Part shown: positions 1-8,400 of the stretch, piece after piece | How positions within the stretch are numbered: position 1 is the stretch's first letter | Layout of the letters: every line of letters starts with the position of its first letter | DNA from: DATHVR01 sp035461175 | GTDB taxonomy: Bacteria; Actinomycetota; Acidimicrobiia; Spongiisociales; ZC4RG35 | Length of the DNA: 18,378 nucleotides | Direction: 5' to 3' | Assembly: GCA_035461175.1 (NCBI GenBank) | Contig: DATHVR010000129.1 | Span: 1 to 18,378 of the forward strand | Program-made: the position numbers and the translations under genes | Notes under the pieces: model-generated | The model's database searches: none | What the model saw: the letters and a program-made list of their open reading frames with translations, nothing else | Told to the model about the DNA's origin: nothing

Positions 1-39
1 CCGAACAGACGCCGGTCGCCCGACTGCTACTGCGCCCGC
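1..39 (+). repeat. 39-nt direct repeat, copy A
   Basis: The first 39 bases recur at 152-190 with two mismatches (31 vs 182 and 34 vs 185). The first 30 bases are identical and the start-to-start distance is 151 bp. Copy A begins at the window edge, so the repeat may extend further left. The core GTCGCCCGAC (15-24) is also found inverted at 75-84. No gene covers it. It may be one unit of a larger intergenic repeat family; I do not recognise the family. Confidence 0.85.
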
Positions 40-74
40 CAGACGAAGTTCTCGACTATTGGCGCCCAGCTCGT

Positions 75-84
75 GGTCGGGCGA
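75..84 (-). repeat. Inverted copy of the repeat core
   Basis: GTCGGGCGAC here is the exact reverse complement of GTCGCCCGAC in both direct-repeat copies (about 15-24 and 166-175). RNA or single-stranded DNA from this leader could therefore pair in two mutually exclusive ways. Ten bases in GC-rich DNA is modest evidence, so this is only an accessory element of the repeat-rich leader. Confidence 0.4.
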
Positions 85-135
85 CTTCGGGGCCGGCTTA
101 CGCCACCTGTTTCTGTCGCTCACGCGTCTCGGTGT

Positions 136-158
136 TGTTCGGGGACGTGCCCCGAACA
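136..158. repeat. Perfect 9-bp hairpin
   Basis: TGTTCGGGG (136-144) and CCCCGAACA (150-158) are perfect reverse complements around a 5-nt ACGTG loop. The right arm runs into direct-repeat copy B, which starts at 152. There is no T-tract on either side. It could terminate a gene lying left of the window or belong to a repeat element; the sequence does not decide. Confidence 0.7.
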
Positions 159-190
159 GACGCCGGTCGCCCGACTGCTACCGCCCCCGC
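152..190 (+). repeat. 39-nt direct repeat, copy B
   Basis: This is the second copy of the element at 1-39, with 37 of 39 positions identical. Its first seven bases form part of the right arm of the hairpin at 136-158. The whole stretch 1-270 shows no credible coding: open frames there have no family resemblance, and the real start of the following gene is at 301. Confidence 0.85.
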
Positions 191-206
191 GTTGCGGTCG
201 GTCTGG

Positions 207-254
207 CTTCCGACTTCCGACTTCCGACTCACAACCACCACTCACAACCCACCA
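207..254. repeat. Short tandem repeats upstream of recB-like gene
   Basis: Three exact copies of the heptamer CTTCCGA (207-227) are followed by two near-identical 13/14-mers (CTCACAACCACCA at 228-240, then a copy with one extra C at 241-254). The stretch is strongly strand-asymmetric (C/A-rich) and non-coding. It looks like a small variable-number repeat in the leader, lying just upstream of the promoter at 271-292. Confidence 0.75.
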
Positions 255-270
255 CCCCAAACTACAAACC

Positions 271-292
271 TGTCATTCGGTTCCGGTACAGT
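271..292 (+). promoter_or_regulatory. Candidate DNA-damage (PafBC/RecA-NDp type) promoter
   Basis: TGTCA (271-275), an 11-nt gap, then TACAGT (287-292), with the ATG 8 nt further on. The -10 fits TANNNT and implies a leaderless transcript. The known actinobacterial LexA-independent damage promoter is TTGTCRGTG-N8-TANNNT, in which TGTCR also lies 11 nt before the -10. The TGTCA core, spacing and -10 match; the flanking T and GTG do not. The same arrangement precedes the helicase gene at 2448, which supports a shared regulon. Confidence 0.6.
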
Positions 293-300
293 CGCCGGGC

Positions 301-1074
301 ATGACCATCGAGGCCATCCGCACTCTGGAAACCCTCTCCCCCAGCCGGGCGGGAGACTTCAAGACCTGCCCGCAGCTGTTCAAGTTCCGGGCCATCGATC
401 GGTTGCCCGAGCCGACCACGGTCCATCAAGCCCGGGGCACCACGGCCCATCTGGCCCTCCAGCGACTCTTCGACCTACCCCACGATCAGCGCCTACCCGA
501 GCGCCTCTACGACTTCTTCCGCGAGGCCTGGACGGAGATGCGGGGCGAGGAGGAATATGCCTCACTGTTCGAATCAACCGACGACGAGCGCTCCTGGGGT
601 GTGGAGTCGATGCGCCTCCTGGCGAACTACTTCAGCCTCGAGGACCCAGGCAGCATCGAGCCGCTCCATCGTGAGTACGACATGCTGGAGGACCTCGACG
701 GAATCGTGATCCGGGGCATCCTCGACCGGATCGACCGGGACACCGAGGGAAACCTGGTCATCACCGACTACAAGACCGGCAAGGCGCCGCCGGAGCGCTA
801 CGCCCACGGAGCCTTCTTCGCCCTCAAAGTCTACGGGTTGCTCATCCGCCGGATCATGGGCGAGACCCCCGCCGAGGTTCGACTGCTCTATCTGAACGGG
901 CCCACGCTGTACCGGCAACGGGTCGACGACCGGCAACTCGATGCCATGGACCGCCAGCTACGGGCACTGTGGGCACGGATAGAAGCTTCCATCGCCGCCG
1001 ACGACTTCCCTCCCCGGCCCGGCCGGCTGTGTGATTGGTGCGCCTTCCAGGACCGGTGCCCTGCCTTCGGGTGA
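301..1074 (+). CDS. RecB-family / Cas4-like PD-(D/E)XK nuclease with Fe-S cluster
   Basis: A 257-residue single-domain nuclease, the kind annotated as RecB family exonuclease and found as a stand-alone protein in actinobacteria. Visible motifs: SPSRAGDFKTCP with C23; H50 in GTTAHLALQ; D142 in GILDRID; D156 and K158 in ITDYKTGK, the metal-binding and catalytic core; and C244, C247 and C253 in CDWCAFQDRC. With C23 these give the four-cysteine 4Fe-4S set seen in AddB and Cas4 nucleases. The family cleaves DNA ends in repair. The ATG at 301 is chosen because the homologous part starts there and TACAGT lies 8 nt upstream (leaderless); an in-frame upstream extension covers only repeats. It ends 3 nt from the convergent dehydrogenase. 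No cas genes accompany it, so Cas4 proper is unlikely. Its exact repair partner is unknown. Confidence 0.88.
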   Translation: MTIEAIRTLETLSPSRAGDFKTCPQLFKFRAIDRLPEPTTVHQARGTTAHLALQRLFDLPHDQRLPERLYDFFREAWTEMRGEEEYASLFESTDDERSWGVESMRLLANYFSLEDPGSIEPLHREYDMLEDLDGIVIRGILDRIDRDTEGNLVITDYKTGKAPPERYAHGAFFALKVYGLLIRRIMGETPAEVRLLYLNGPTLYRQRVDDRQLDAMDRQLRALWARIEASIAADDFPPRPGRLCDWCAFQDRCPAFG

Positions 1075-1077
1075 GGC

Positions 1078-2358
1078 TCAGGGGAAGATCCCCCGCACCA
1101 GTTTGGCGTCGGCCACTCGCCGTATCCCGCGAATTAGAGCAGCCGTTCGCATGTCCACGTTCTCGGTGGTGGCGGTGGAGAGGACGTCATCGAAGGCCCG
1201 GGTCATGATCTCCCGCAACCGACCCACGATCTCGTTCTCGGACCAGAAGTACTTCTGGACATCCTGGACCCACTCGAAATAGCTGACCGTGACCCCCCCG
1301 GCGTTGGCGAGGATATCGGGGACGAGAAACACGCCCCTCTCCCGCAGCTTGTCGTCGGCATCGAGGTTGGTGGGGTTGTTGGCACCCTCGATGATTATCC
1401 GGGCCTGGATCCGGTCGGCGTTCTCCACTGTGATCACGCCCTGGAGGGCGGCGGGAACCAGAACATCGCAGGGGACGGTGAACAACTCGGACCCGTCCAG
1501 ATGATCGGCATCGGGATATCCCTCGAGCACCCGGTTCTGGTCGACCCACTTACCGACGGCCGCCACGTCGAGGCCGTCCTCTGAGTGGACGGTCCCCGAG
1601 ATGTCGGACACCGCCACCACTCGACAACCCATCTCGGCGGCCGCCACCGCGGCATATCGACCGACGTTGCCGAAACCCTGGATGGCGACCCGGGCGCCGG
1701 TTGCATCCATGCCGACGTGGTGGGCGGCCTGGGGTAACAGGAACATGAGACCGCGACCGGTCGCCTCCCGTCGGGCCACACTTCCGCCCAGGGCCGGAGG
1801 CTTGCCGGTGACGATGGCCGGCACGGCGTGGCCCACGTGCTGGGAGTAGGTGTCCATGAGCCAGGCCATCACCTGCTCGTTGGTTCCCATGTCGGGGGCA
1901 GGGATGTCGGTGTCGGGCCCGATCACGTTGATGATCTCCATGGTGAAGCGGCGGGTGACGCGCTGGAGCTCGGCCCGGGACAGCTGCATCGGATCGACCC
2001 GCACTCCGCCCTTGGCGCCGCCGAAGGGGACGCCGACGATGGCGCATTTCCACGTCATCAGCATCGCCAGGGCCGACACCTCACCCAGATTGACGTCGGG
2101 AGCGAAGCGGATCCCGCCCTTGGTCGGCCCCATCGTGGTGAGGTGCTGGACTCGGTAGCCGAAGAGGGTGTCGACCTCCTCGTAGTTGTCGTGGCGGAAG
2201 GGGAAGGTGACCACAGTCGCCTTCTGGGGGAAGCGAAGGCGCTCCGCCACGTTGTCGTCGAGACCCATGAGCCGGGCGACGCGGTCGAACTGACCCACCG
2301 CCTCCCTATACATCGGGGACTCCCATTCCAGCATCGAACCTTCGAAGGCTGCCGTCAT
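1078..2358 (-). CDS. Glu/Leu/Phe/Val dehydrogenase, probably glutamate dehydrogenase
   Basis: A 426-residue amino-acid dehydrogenase that interconverts glutamate (or a related amino acid) with its 2-oxo acid and ammonium using NAD(P). From the ATG at 2358, the conserved lysines are K80 (PTKGGIR), K104 (TWKCA) and K116 (GGAKGG), and the catalytic aspartate is D156 (IPAPDMGT). Their spacings (24, 12, 40) equal those of the Clostridium symbiosum enzyme. A Rossmann GFGNVG lies near the middle and the end is typical of the family. A GTG at 2382 would add eight residues. ATG 2358 is preferred because AGAGG lies 9 nt upstream and the family N-terminus fits. It is convergent with the nuclease gene (3-nt gap) and divergent from the helicase operon. 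Glutamate is the likeliest substrate, but a branched-chain substrate cannot be excluded from sequence alone. Confidence 0.9.
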   Translation of the reverse strand: MTAAFEGSMLEWESPMYREAVGQFDRVARLMGLDDNVAERLRFPQKATVVTFPFRHDNYEEVDTLFGYRVQHLTTMGPTKGGIRFAPDVNLGEVSALAMLMTWKCAIVGVPFGGAKGGVRVDPMQLSRAELQRVTRRFTMEIINVIGPDTDIPAPDMGTNEQVMAWLMDTYSQHVGHAVPAIVTGKPPALGGSVARREATGRGLMFLLPQAAHHVGMDATGARVAIQGFGNVGRYAAVAAAEMGCRVVAVSDISGTVHSEDGLDVAAVGKWVDQNRVLEGYPDADHLDGSELFTVPCDVLVPAALQGVITVENADRIQARIIIEGANNPTNLDADDKLRERGVFLVPDILANAGGVTVSYFEWVQDVQKYFWSENEIVGRLREIMTRAFDDVLSTATTENVDMRTAALIRGIRRVADAKLVRGIFP

Positions 2359-2418
2359 CCTCTCGCACCTCTCGCGGACCACCTCACGCTAACCCGGGGT
2401 GGCGACGTTCGCCGGGAC

Positions 2419-2440
2419 TGTCACACCCCTCGGGTACCGT
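2419..2440 (+). promoter_or_regulatory. Candidate DNA-damage (PafBC/RecA-NDp type) promoter of adnAB-like operon
   Basis: TGTCA (2419-2423), an 11-nt gap, then TACCGT (2435-2440), with the GTG start 7 nt downstream. This is the same layout as the promoter at 271-292, and both have C before TGTCA and GG directly before TAC. It resembles TTGTCRGTG-N8-TANNNT in core and spacing. The site lies in the short divergent interval shared with the dehydrogenase gene. Confidence 0.62.
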
Positions 2441-2447
2441 CCCCGGG

Positions 2448-5015
2448 GTGAGTCAGGGGAAAGCGAGCCAACTCAGCTCGAGACACCACCCGCCTACCGA
2501 GTCGGTGCAGCGGGTGGTGCTCGGGGATCCACGAGAGTGGAACGCCGCCATCGCCCATACCGAAGGACCCCAACTGATCCTGGCCGGGCCCGGCACCGGC
2601 AAGACCGAGTTCCTGGCCCGTCGGGTGGCTCACCTGATCGCGGAGGGCCACTCCCCCACCTCGGTCCTCGCTCTCACCTTCTCCCGCCGAGCCGCCGCCG
2701 AACTCGAAGCCCGAATCGGGACGCTCCTGAAGCGACCCGTGGCGGAAGCATCGGCTTCCACCTTCCATTCCCTCGCCTTCCGGATGCTGGAGCTAGACCG
2801 CCATCGAGCCGGTGCCGGTGTCCCCGTACTCCTGACCGGCCCCGAGCAGGTGCGCCTGGTCGGAGATCTCCTGGGCGAGGAGGACCCGGATCGCTGGCCG
2901 GCCAACCTGCGTCCCCTTCTGACCTCCCCCACCTTCGCCGGTGAGGTGACCGATTTCATCATGCGTTGTCAGGAACGGTTGATCGACACCGAGCGGCTGG
3001 CCGACCTCGCCTCGGCCCGCTCCGACTGGCGGCCGCTCCCCGACTTCATCCACCGCTACCGCCGCCGGCTCACGGACTCGGGGAAGATCGACTACGGAAC
3101 CCTGATCAGACACGCCCTGGAGGTGGCCGAGGCGGGCGATCGCGACACCCATTTCGCCCACGTGATCGTGGACGAGTACCAGGACACCTCGCCCGCCCAG
3201 GCGCGGCTGGCCCAACTGCTGACGGGCGAGAGCGCCAATCTGACCGCCGCCGCCGATCCCAACCAGTCGATCTACGCCTTCCGGGGAGCAGATCCGGACA
3301 ACGTCTCCCGTCTGCTTCCCGCCCTCACCGCCGGCGGGCGAGAAGCGACGATCTACGTCCTGGGCCGGTCCCTGCGGGTGCCGGCCGAGATCCTCGCCTC
3401 GGCCTGCCGGATGGTGGAGCCCAACGGGTCGGCCCTCGGGACCGAGAGCGAGGTCGTCGCCGCTGACCACGCCGGTTCGGTCGAGGCCTACACCTTCGAC
3501 CAGCGATCCGCCGAAGCTGAATGGATCGCCTCCGAGGTCGAGACCTTGCGGGTGGTCGAGGGCGTCCCCCTCGCCCACATGGCGGTGCTGGTCCGTTCCA
3601 CCCGCCATCTCCTGCCCGAGTTGTCGCGCGCGCTGGACCGCCGCCAGATCCCCCACGATCGCCCCGACACCAGGCTCGTTGACCATCCCGCCATCCGTCT
3701 GATCGCCGACGTGGTCGCCGCCGGGGTGGCTCCGGCCAGCTCCGGTGAAGGGGAACTGGCAGTCCGGCGGCTGTTGCTGGGACCGCTGCTGGCGCTTCCT
3801 CTCGCCCGTGAACGCGAACTCAACCGTCGGGGACGGATCTCTTCGATGCCCTGGGAGCAGTTGATACGCGAAGAGATCCCCCAGGCCGCCGCTCTTGCCG
3901 ACCTGATCGCCGACCCCGAGTGGGCCACGGATTTGCCGGCCGTGGACGGGTTCTGGCACCTGTGGGATCGCCTTCCCGGATTGGAGCGGCTGGTGCTGGA
4001 TCCCCACCGGCCCGATTACCGCCACGCCTGGGCCACTTTCGCCCGCCTGCTAGACCGGCAGGCCGAACGCGACCCAGGCATGAGTCTGGCCACCTACCTC
4101 GAGGCCGCTGCCGCCGGTGACTTCGAGGCCTCACCTCAGCTGCGGCTTGCCCGACACGACGAAGACCGGCTCGTGGTCACCACCCTCCACCAGGCCAAGG
4201 GCCTCGAGTTCGACGTGGTCTTCATCGCCGACGCCGTCGAGGGAGTATTTCCGGACAGCCGCCGGGCCCGGTCGCTTCTCCAGACCCACATGCTCGGCGC
4301 CCCCACCGACCTGACCGGGCGCCAGGTGGTGGCCGCCCGTCTCCGGGAGGAACGGCGCCTCGCCTACACCGCCACCACCCGGGCCCGGCGCCGGGTGGTG
4401 TGGACGGCCACCACCGCCGGGATCGACGAGGGCGAGCGGCGTCCCTCCCGGTTCATGCTCGCCGCCGCCGGGGTCGACTCCTTCGACGACCTCGGACCTC
4501 CCGTGGCCGCGGGCGACGACGGAACCTTCGCTCCCCTCTCCCTGCTCGACGCCGAGGCCCGGCTGCGCCGTCTGCTGGTCGACCCCACCAGCGCCACTCC
4601 CCGGCGCCTGGCGGCGCTCTCTCTGCTCGCCACCTCCCGACACTGGGATCCGGCTTCCTTCGCCGGAGTACCGGAGTCCGGGCCCGACGCGGGACTCATC
4701 GAAGGTGGGTTGCGCCTCTCTCCCAGCCAGGCCGACTCCTATCACCAGTGCCCCCGCCGCTACGCCCTCGAACGGCGCCTGCGGGCCCTGGATTTCGACT
4801 CTCCCTATGCCACCTTCGGGACTCTCGTCCACGAGGTCCTCGAGAACACCGAAAAGACCGCCGCGTGCCAGGGGCTCAGCCACGGGGACCTCGACAGCGC
4901 GCTCGCCGAACTAGACCGGGTATGGGAGCGCTACCCGCCGTTCGGCCCTGCCCCCCTCGACGCCGCCTGGAAACGCCGCGCCGTGCAACTGCTCGAGCAG
5001 ATGTACACCGACTGA
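2448..5015 (+). CDS. adnA: AdnA-like UvrD-family helicase, cut short by in-frame TGA before nuclease core
   Basis: An SF1A (UvrD/PcrA-like) helicase corresponding to AdnA, the first subunit of the actinobacterial AdnAB helicase-nuclease that resects double-strand breaks. Seen from the GTG at 2448: Walker A AGPGTGKT (46-53), Walker B DEYQDT (242-247), motif III DPNQSIYAFRG, motif V TTLHQAKGLEFD, motif VI AYTATTRARR. A nuclease domain then begins with SPSQADSYHQCPRR (C768) and GTLVHEVLE. The frame stops at codon 856 (TGA 5013-5015), before the catalytic Asp and Lys and the last three Fe-S cysteines, which follow in the same frame to 5468. The open part is 855 residues; the full gene would be about 1006 codons, close to the usual AdnA length of about 1050. 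The gene order adnA then adnB matches mycobacteria. The family call is firm; AdnA rather than another UvrD-RecB fusion rests on order and architecture. Confidence 0.82.
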   Translation: MSQGKASQLSSRHHPPTESVQRVVLGDPREWNAAIAHTEGPQLILAGPGTGKTEFLARRVAHLIAEGHSPTSVLALTFSRRAAAELEARIGTLLKRPVAEASASTFHSLAFRMLELDRHRAGAGVPVLLTGPEQVRLVGDLLGEEDPDRWPANLRPLLTSPTFAGEVTDFIMRCQERLIDTERLADLASARSDWRPLPDFIHRYRRRLTDSGKIDYGTLIRHALEVAEAGDRDTHFAHVIVDEYQDTSPAQARLAQLLTGESANLTAAADPNQSIYAFRGADPDNVSRLLPALTAGGREATIYVLGRSLRVPAEILASACRMVEPNGSALGTESEVVAADHAGSVEAYTFDQRSAEAEWIASEVETLRVVEGVPLAHMAVLVRSTRHLLPELSRALDRRQIPHDRPDTRLVDHPAIRLIADVVAAGVAPASSGEGELAVRRLLLGPLLALPLARERELNRRGRISSMPWEQLIREEIPQAAALADLIADPEWATDLPAVDGFWHLWDRLPGLERLVLDPHRPDYRHAWATFARLLDRQAERDPGMSLATYLEAAAAGDFEASPQLRLARHDEDRLVVTTLHQAKGLEFDVVFIADAVEGVFPDSRRARSLLQTHMLGAPTDLTGRQVVAARLREERRLAYTATTRARRRVVWTATTAGIDEGERRPSRFMLAAAGVDSFDDLGPPVAAGDDGTFAPLSLLDAEARLRRLLVDPTSATPRRLAALSLLATSRHWDPASFAGVPESGPDAGLIEGGLRLSPSQADSYHQCPRRYALERRLRALDFDSPYATFGTLVHEVLENTEKTAACQGLSHGDLDSALAELDRVWERYPPFGPAPLDAAWKRRAVQLLEQMYTD
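5013..5015 (+). other. In-frame TGA interrupting adnA-like gene
   Basis: Codon 856 reads ACC GAC TGA CCC GGC. The frame stays open and homologous for 150 more codons. The 3' base is C, the context in which UGA is generally most prone to readthrough. TGG (Trp), TGC or TGT (Cys), or CGA (Arg) would each restore the frame by one change. Nearby genes end normally with TGA, so the code is not reassigned. Confidence 0.85.
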
Positions 5016-5468
5016 CCCGGCGGCGACGACCCCGCTGTCGCTCTCGAGCTGGAACTACGCACCCAGGTCGGCGACACGGAATGGGTGGGGCGGGCCGATC
5101 GCATCGACCGTGCCGGGGAGGGGATCAAGATCGTCGACTACAAGACGTCCAAGAATCCACCCCCGCTCAAGGAGGTCGCCGCCTCGCTGCAGTTGGGCTA
5201 TTACGCCCTCGCCGCCGCCGAGCATCCCGAACTGGCTCGACACGGCCCGCCGGTGGCGGCCGAGCTGTGGTATCCGCTCGCCAAACGCAAGGACAAGGTG
5301 TTTCCGTTCGCCATGTCCAACCTCGACGACATCCGCCAGGCCCTCATCACGGTGGCGGATGGGATCCGGTCCGAGGACTGGACGCCCCGGGTCGGGGGCC
5401 ATTGCGGACGCTGCGCCTTCCGGGGCGTTTGCCCGGCCTGGCCCGAAGGCAGGGAGGGCTTCCGATGA
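5016..5468 (+). pseudogene. adnA: In-frame continuation of adnA-like gene: RecB-type nuclease core
   Basis: This is the same reading frame as the gene at 2448, continuing after the TGA for 150 codons to the TGA at 5466-5468. It encodes GRADRIDR, IVDYKTSKNP (catalytic Asp and Lys) and CGRCAFRGVC (three cysteines of the 4Fe-4S cluster). The matching first cysteine and the helix with HEVLE lie before the stop. The only early in-frame start is a GTG at 5085 without a good ribosome site, and a protein from there would lack half the domain. It is therefore either read through, a sequencing artefact at one base, or the dead end of a freshly broken gene. Its last four bases overlap the start of the adnB-like gene (ATGA), the usual sign of translational coupling. 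That coupling would be lost if ribosomes stop at 5015. Confidence 0.75.
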
Positions 5469-8400
5469 TCCTCCACCCGACGCTCGAACAACAGGCGATC
5501 CTCGACGCCCCTCTCGGCCCCCTCCGCATCGCCGCCGGAGCCGGCACGGGCAAGACCACCACCGTCGCCCTCTTCGTACGCCATCTGACACAGAACGGCG
5601 GGATCGAGCCCGAGTCGGTCCTGGGCCTCACCTTCACCAACAAGGCCGCCGCCGAATTGGCCGACCGGGTCCGGTCCCTGCTCCAGCCCGTCGTGGGCCC
5701 GGGCCGTGAGGCCGAGGTGCACACCTACCACGGCTTCGCCGCCCAGGTGGTGGGCGAATTCGGTGCTCTGGTGGGGATCGAGCGAGAGACGGGCGTGATC
5801 ACCCCCACCTTCTCGCGCCAGTTGCTGTACGAGGTCGTCCAGAATCGGCAGTTCCAGCACTACGACCCCACCCACGTCGGCAACATCGACCGGATCCAGC
5901 GACTGGGCTCGGCCCTGGGAGACCACCTCGCCGACGCCTCCCGGGTGGCTGCCGCCGCCGGCGAAGACGAGCCCTGGCCGGAGCGCCTCGAGCTACTGGC
6001 GGCGTGGGCGGACTATCAGGCCGAGAAGCGCCGCTTGGGCGTGGTCGACTATGCCGATCTCATCTCTGCCACCGTCCGCCTCCTCAGCGACCATCCTGAG
6101 ATCGCCTCCCGTGTCCGCTCCCGCTACACGGTGGTCCTGCTCGACGAATACCAGGACACCAACCCGGCCCAGCGGATCATGCTCCAGCGGCTGTTCGGCG
6201 ACGGCTACCCCGTGGTGGCCGTGGGTGACACCGACCAGACGATCTACGAGTGGCGGGGGGCCACTCCCCACAACTTCGATTCGTTCACCCAACATTTCGC
6301 CGCCCCCGATGGCTCCCCCGCCCGGGAGCGTCACCTGACCCTCAACCGGCGCTCAGATCGCCGTATCATCGCCGCCGCCAACGAGATCCGGGCGCGGATA
6401 GGCTCGCCGGGCCGGCCACTCACCCCCCTCGATGACGCCGGTGAAGGTGAGGTCTCGACCCGCTGGACGTCCGACGCCATGGCCGAGGCCGACTGGATCG
6501 CCGACGAGGCCTTCCGGCTCCACCAGGCCGGGATGCCCTGGAAGGAGATGGCGATCCTGTTCCGGAAGAACCGCCACATCGCCCTCGTCCACGACGCCCT
6601 CACCGAGCGGGAGATCCCGGTCGAGGTGGCCAACCTGGGTGGTCTCCTCTCGGTGCCCGAGATCGCCGACCTCCGGGCGTGGATGCGGGTGCTTCACTCT
6701 CCCGACGACGGCCCCGCTCTTCTCAGGATCCTGATGGGACCGCGCTACCGCCTGGGCATGGGCGATCTCATCCACCTCACCCGGTGGGCACGTCACCAGC
6801 GGACCCTGACCGAGCAGGAAGAAGTCGAAATCGACCACGAGGGAGCGGTGCCCCACACGATGCTGGAGGGGATCGACCACCTCGAGGAGATCGACGACCT
6901 CCCCGACCGTGCCCGCGCCGCCCTCCTCCGCTTCCGGGACGAGTACCGGCACCTGCTCGAGACGGCCCACAGTTCCTCCCTGGCCGAACTCAGTCGCACC
7001 ATTCTGGATGTGACCGGCACCTGGCGGGATGTCGAAGCGATGGGTCCGGCCGGTCGGCTCACCGCCCGTCTCAACCTCTACCGCTTCCTCGACCTCGCCG
7101 ACGAGTGGAGTCCTCTCGAGGGCCGACCCTCTCTGCCGGCGTTCCTCGACCATCTCGAGGTCATGGAGGACAACCCCGCCGACGAGCTCGACGCCGCCCG
7201 CCTCTCCGGCGAGGACGCCGTCGCTCTCATGACCGTCCACCGTGCCAAGGGGCTGGAATGGGACGCGGTCTTCCTTCCCGCCATCGTCCACAGCACCTTC
7301 CCCTCGAAGTCGATGGGCTTCGACAACCCCCTCGCTCGCCCCCAGTGGCTACCCCACGAATGGCGTAGAGACGAGCCGCCTCCGATCGACGCCTCGATGC
7401 CCGCCAAGGAGGTCGACGCCGTGCTGCGGGCCCGCCACGACGCCCAGGAATGGCGCACCGCCTACGTGGCCGTCACCCGTGCCCGCCACCACCTCTACCT
7501 GAGCGGTGCCCACTGGTACGGAGCACCCGAACCTACACTCAAGCCCTCAACCCCGAGCGAACTGTTCACCCTGGTCAGGGACCTGCCCTTCACCCAGGAT
7601 CTGGGCGAGGACGAGATCACCGACCGTCCCGAGGTACTCCGGGCTGGGGACCGGGTGGCAGCACCCGATCCGCTGTTCGAGGATGGATGGGCGGCCGCCC
7701 TCCGGGAGGCGACGGCGGACCCGGATGTGGTCCGGGCGCGGGCTCGGACGCTGGGTCTCGACGGTCCCGTGGAGGAGACCGAACAAGAATTCCGACAGCG
7801 GCTGTTCGACCTGGAGGCTCTCCCGGCCGCCGGTGCGGAGGCCGCCCCGACCACTTCTGTCACCGGTCTCGTCACCTACGCTGCTTGTCCCCGCCGTTAC
7901 TACTGGAGCGAGGTCGACCGCCTTCCACGCCGCCCGTCGGCTGCCGCCCGCCGGGGAGTCGACGTCCACCGGCGCATCGAACTGCACTCGCTCGGGCGAC
8001 TCCCCCTCTTCGACGTCGATGCCGACACCTACGACGCCGTCGGCAGCCACGCCGACGAAGGTGCCGGCGCCCGTACCGACCCCTACCAGTCCTATCTCGC
8101 CTCCCCCTACGCCGAGCGGCGACCCCTCCGGGTGGAAACGCCCTTCCAATTCCGATCCGACTCGGGAGTGGGCATCCGCGGGCGCATCGACGCCATCTAT
8201 CCCTGGGACGACGACGGCTGGGAGATCGTCGACTTCAAGAGCGGTCGCCGGCGGCATGATCCCTGGCTCACCGTGCAGTTGCAGGCCTACGCCGTGGCCA
8301 CCCGTCTGGTCGACTTCGGTCTCCCGCCGCCGGATCGAGTGGCAGTCACGTTCCTCTACCTGGGCGACGGGGCGGACCCGGCCCGAACTGAGATCGACGA

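Noticed and set aside
301..1074. Cas4 of a CRISPR system
   Set aside because: The motifs fit the Cas4/RecB superfamily, but no repeat array or other cas genes are in the window and the promoter points to DNA repair.
2359..2382. GTG at 2382 as the dehydrogenase start
   Set aside because: It adds eight residues not expected in the family and has no well-spaced ribosome site. ATG 2358 has AGAGG 9 nt upstream. The difference is small and not certain.
5013..5015. TGA as a reassigned sense codon in this organism
   Set aside because: TGA ends several intact genes here (301-1074, dehydrogenase, adnB-like, PlsY-like, dtd, exporter genes), so the standard code applies.
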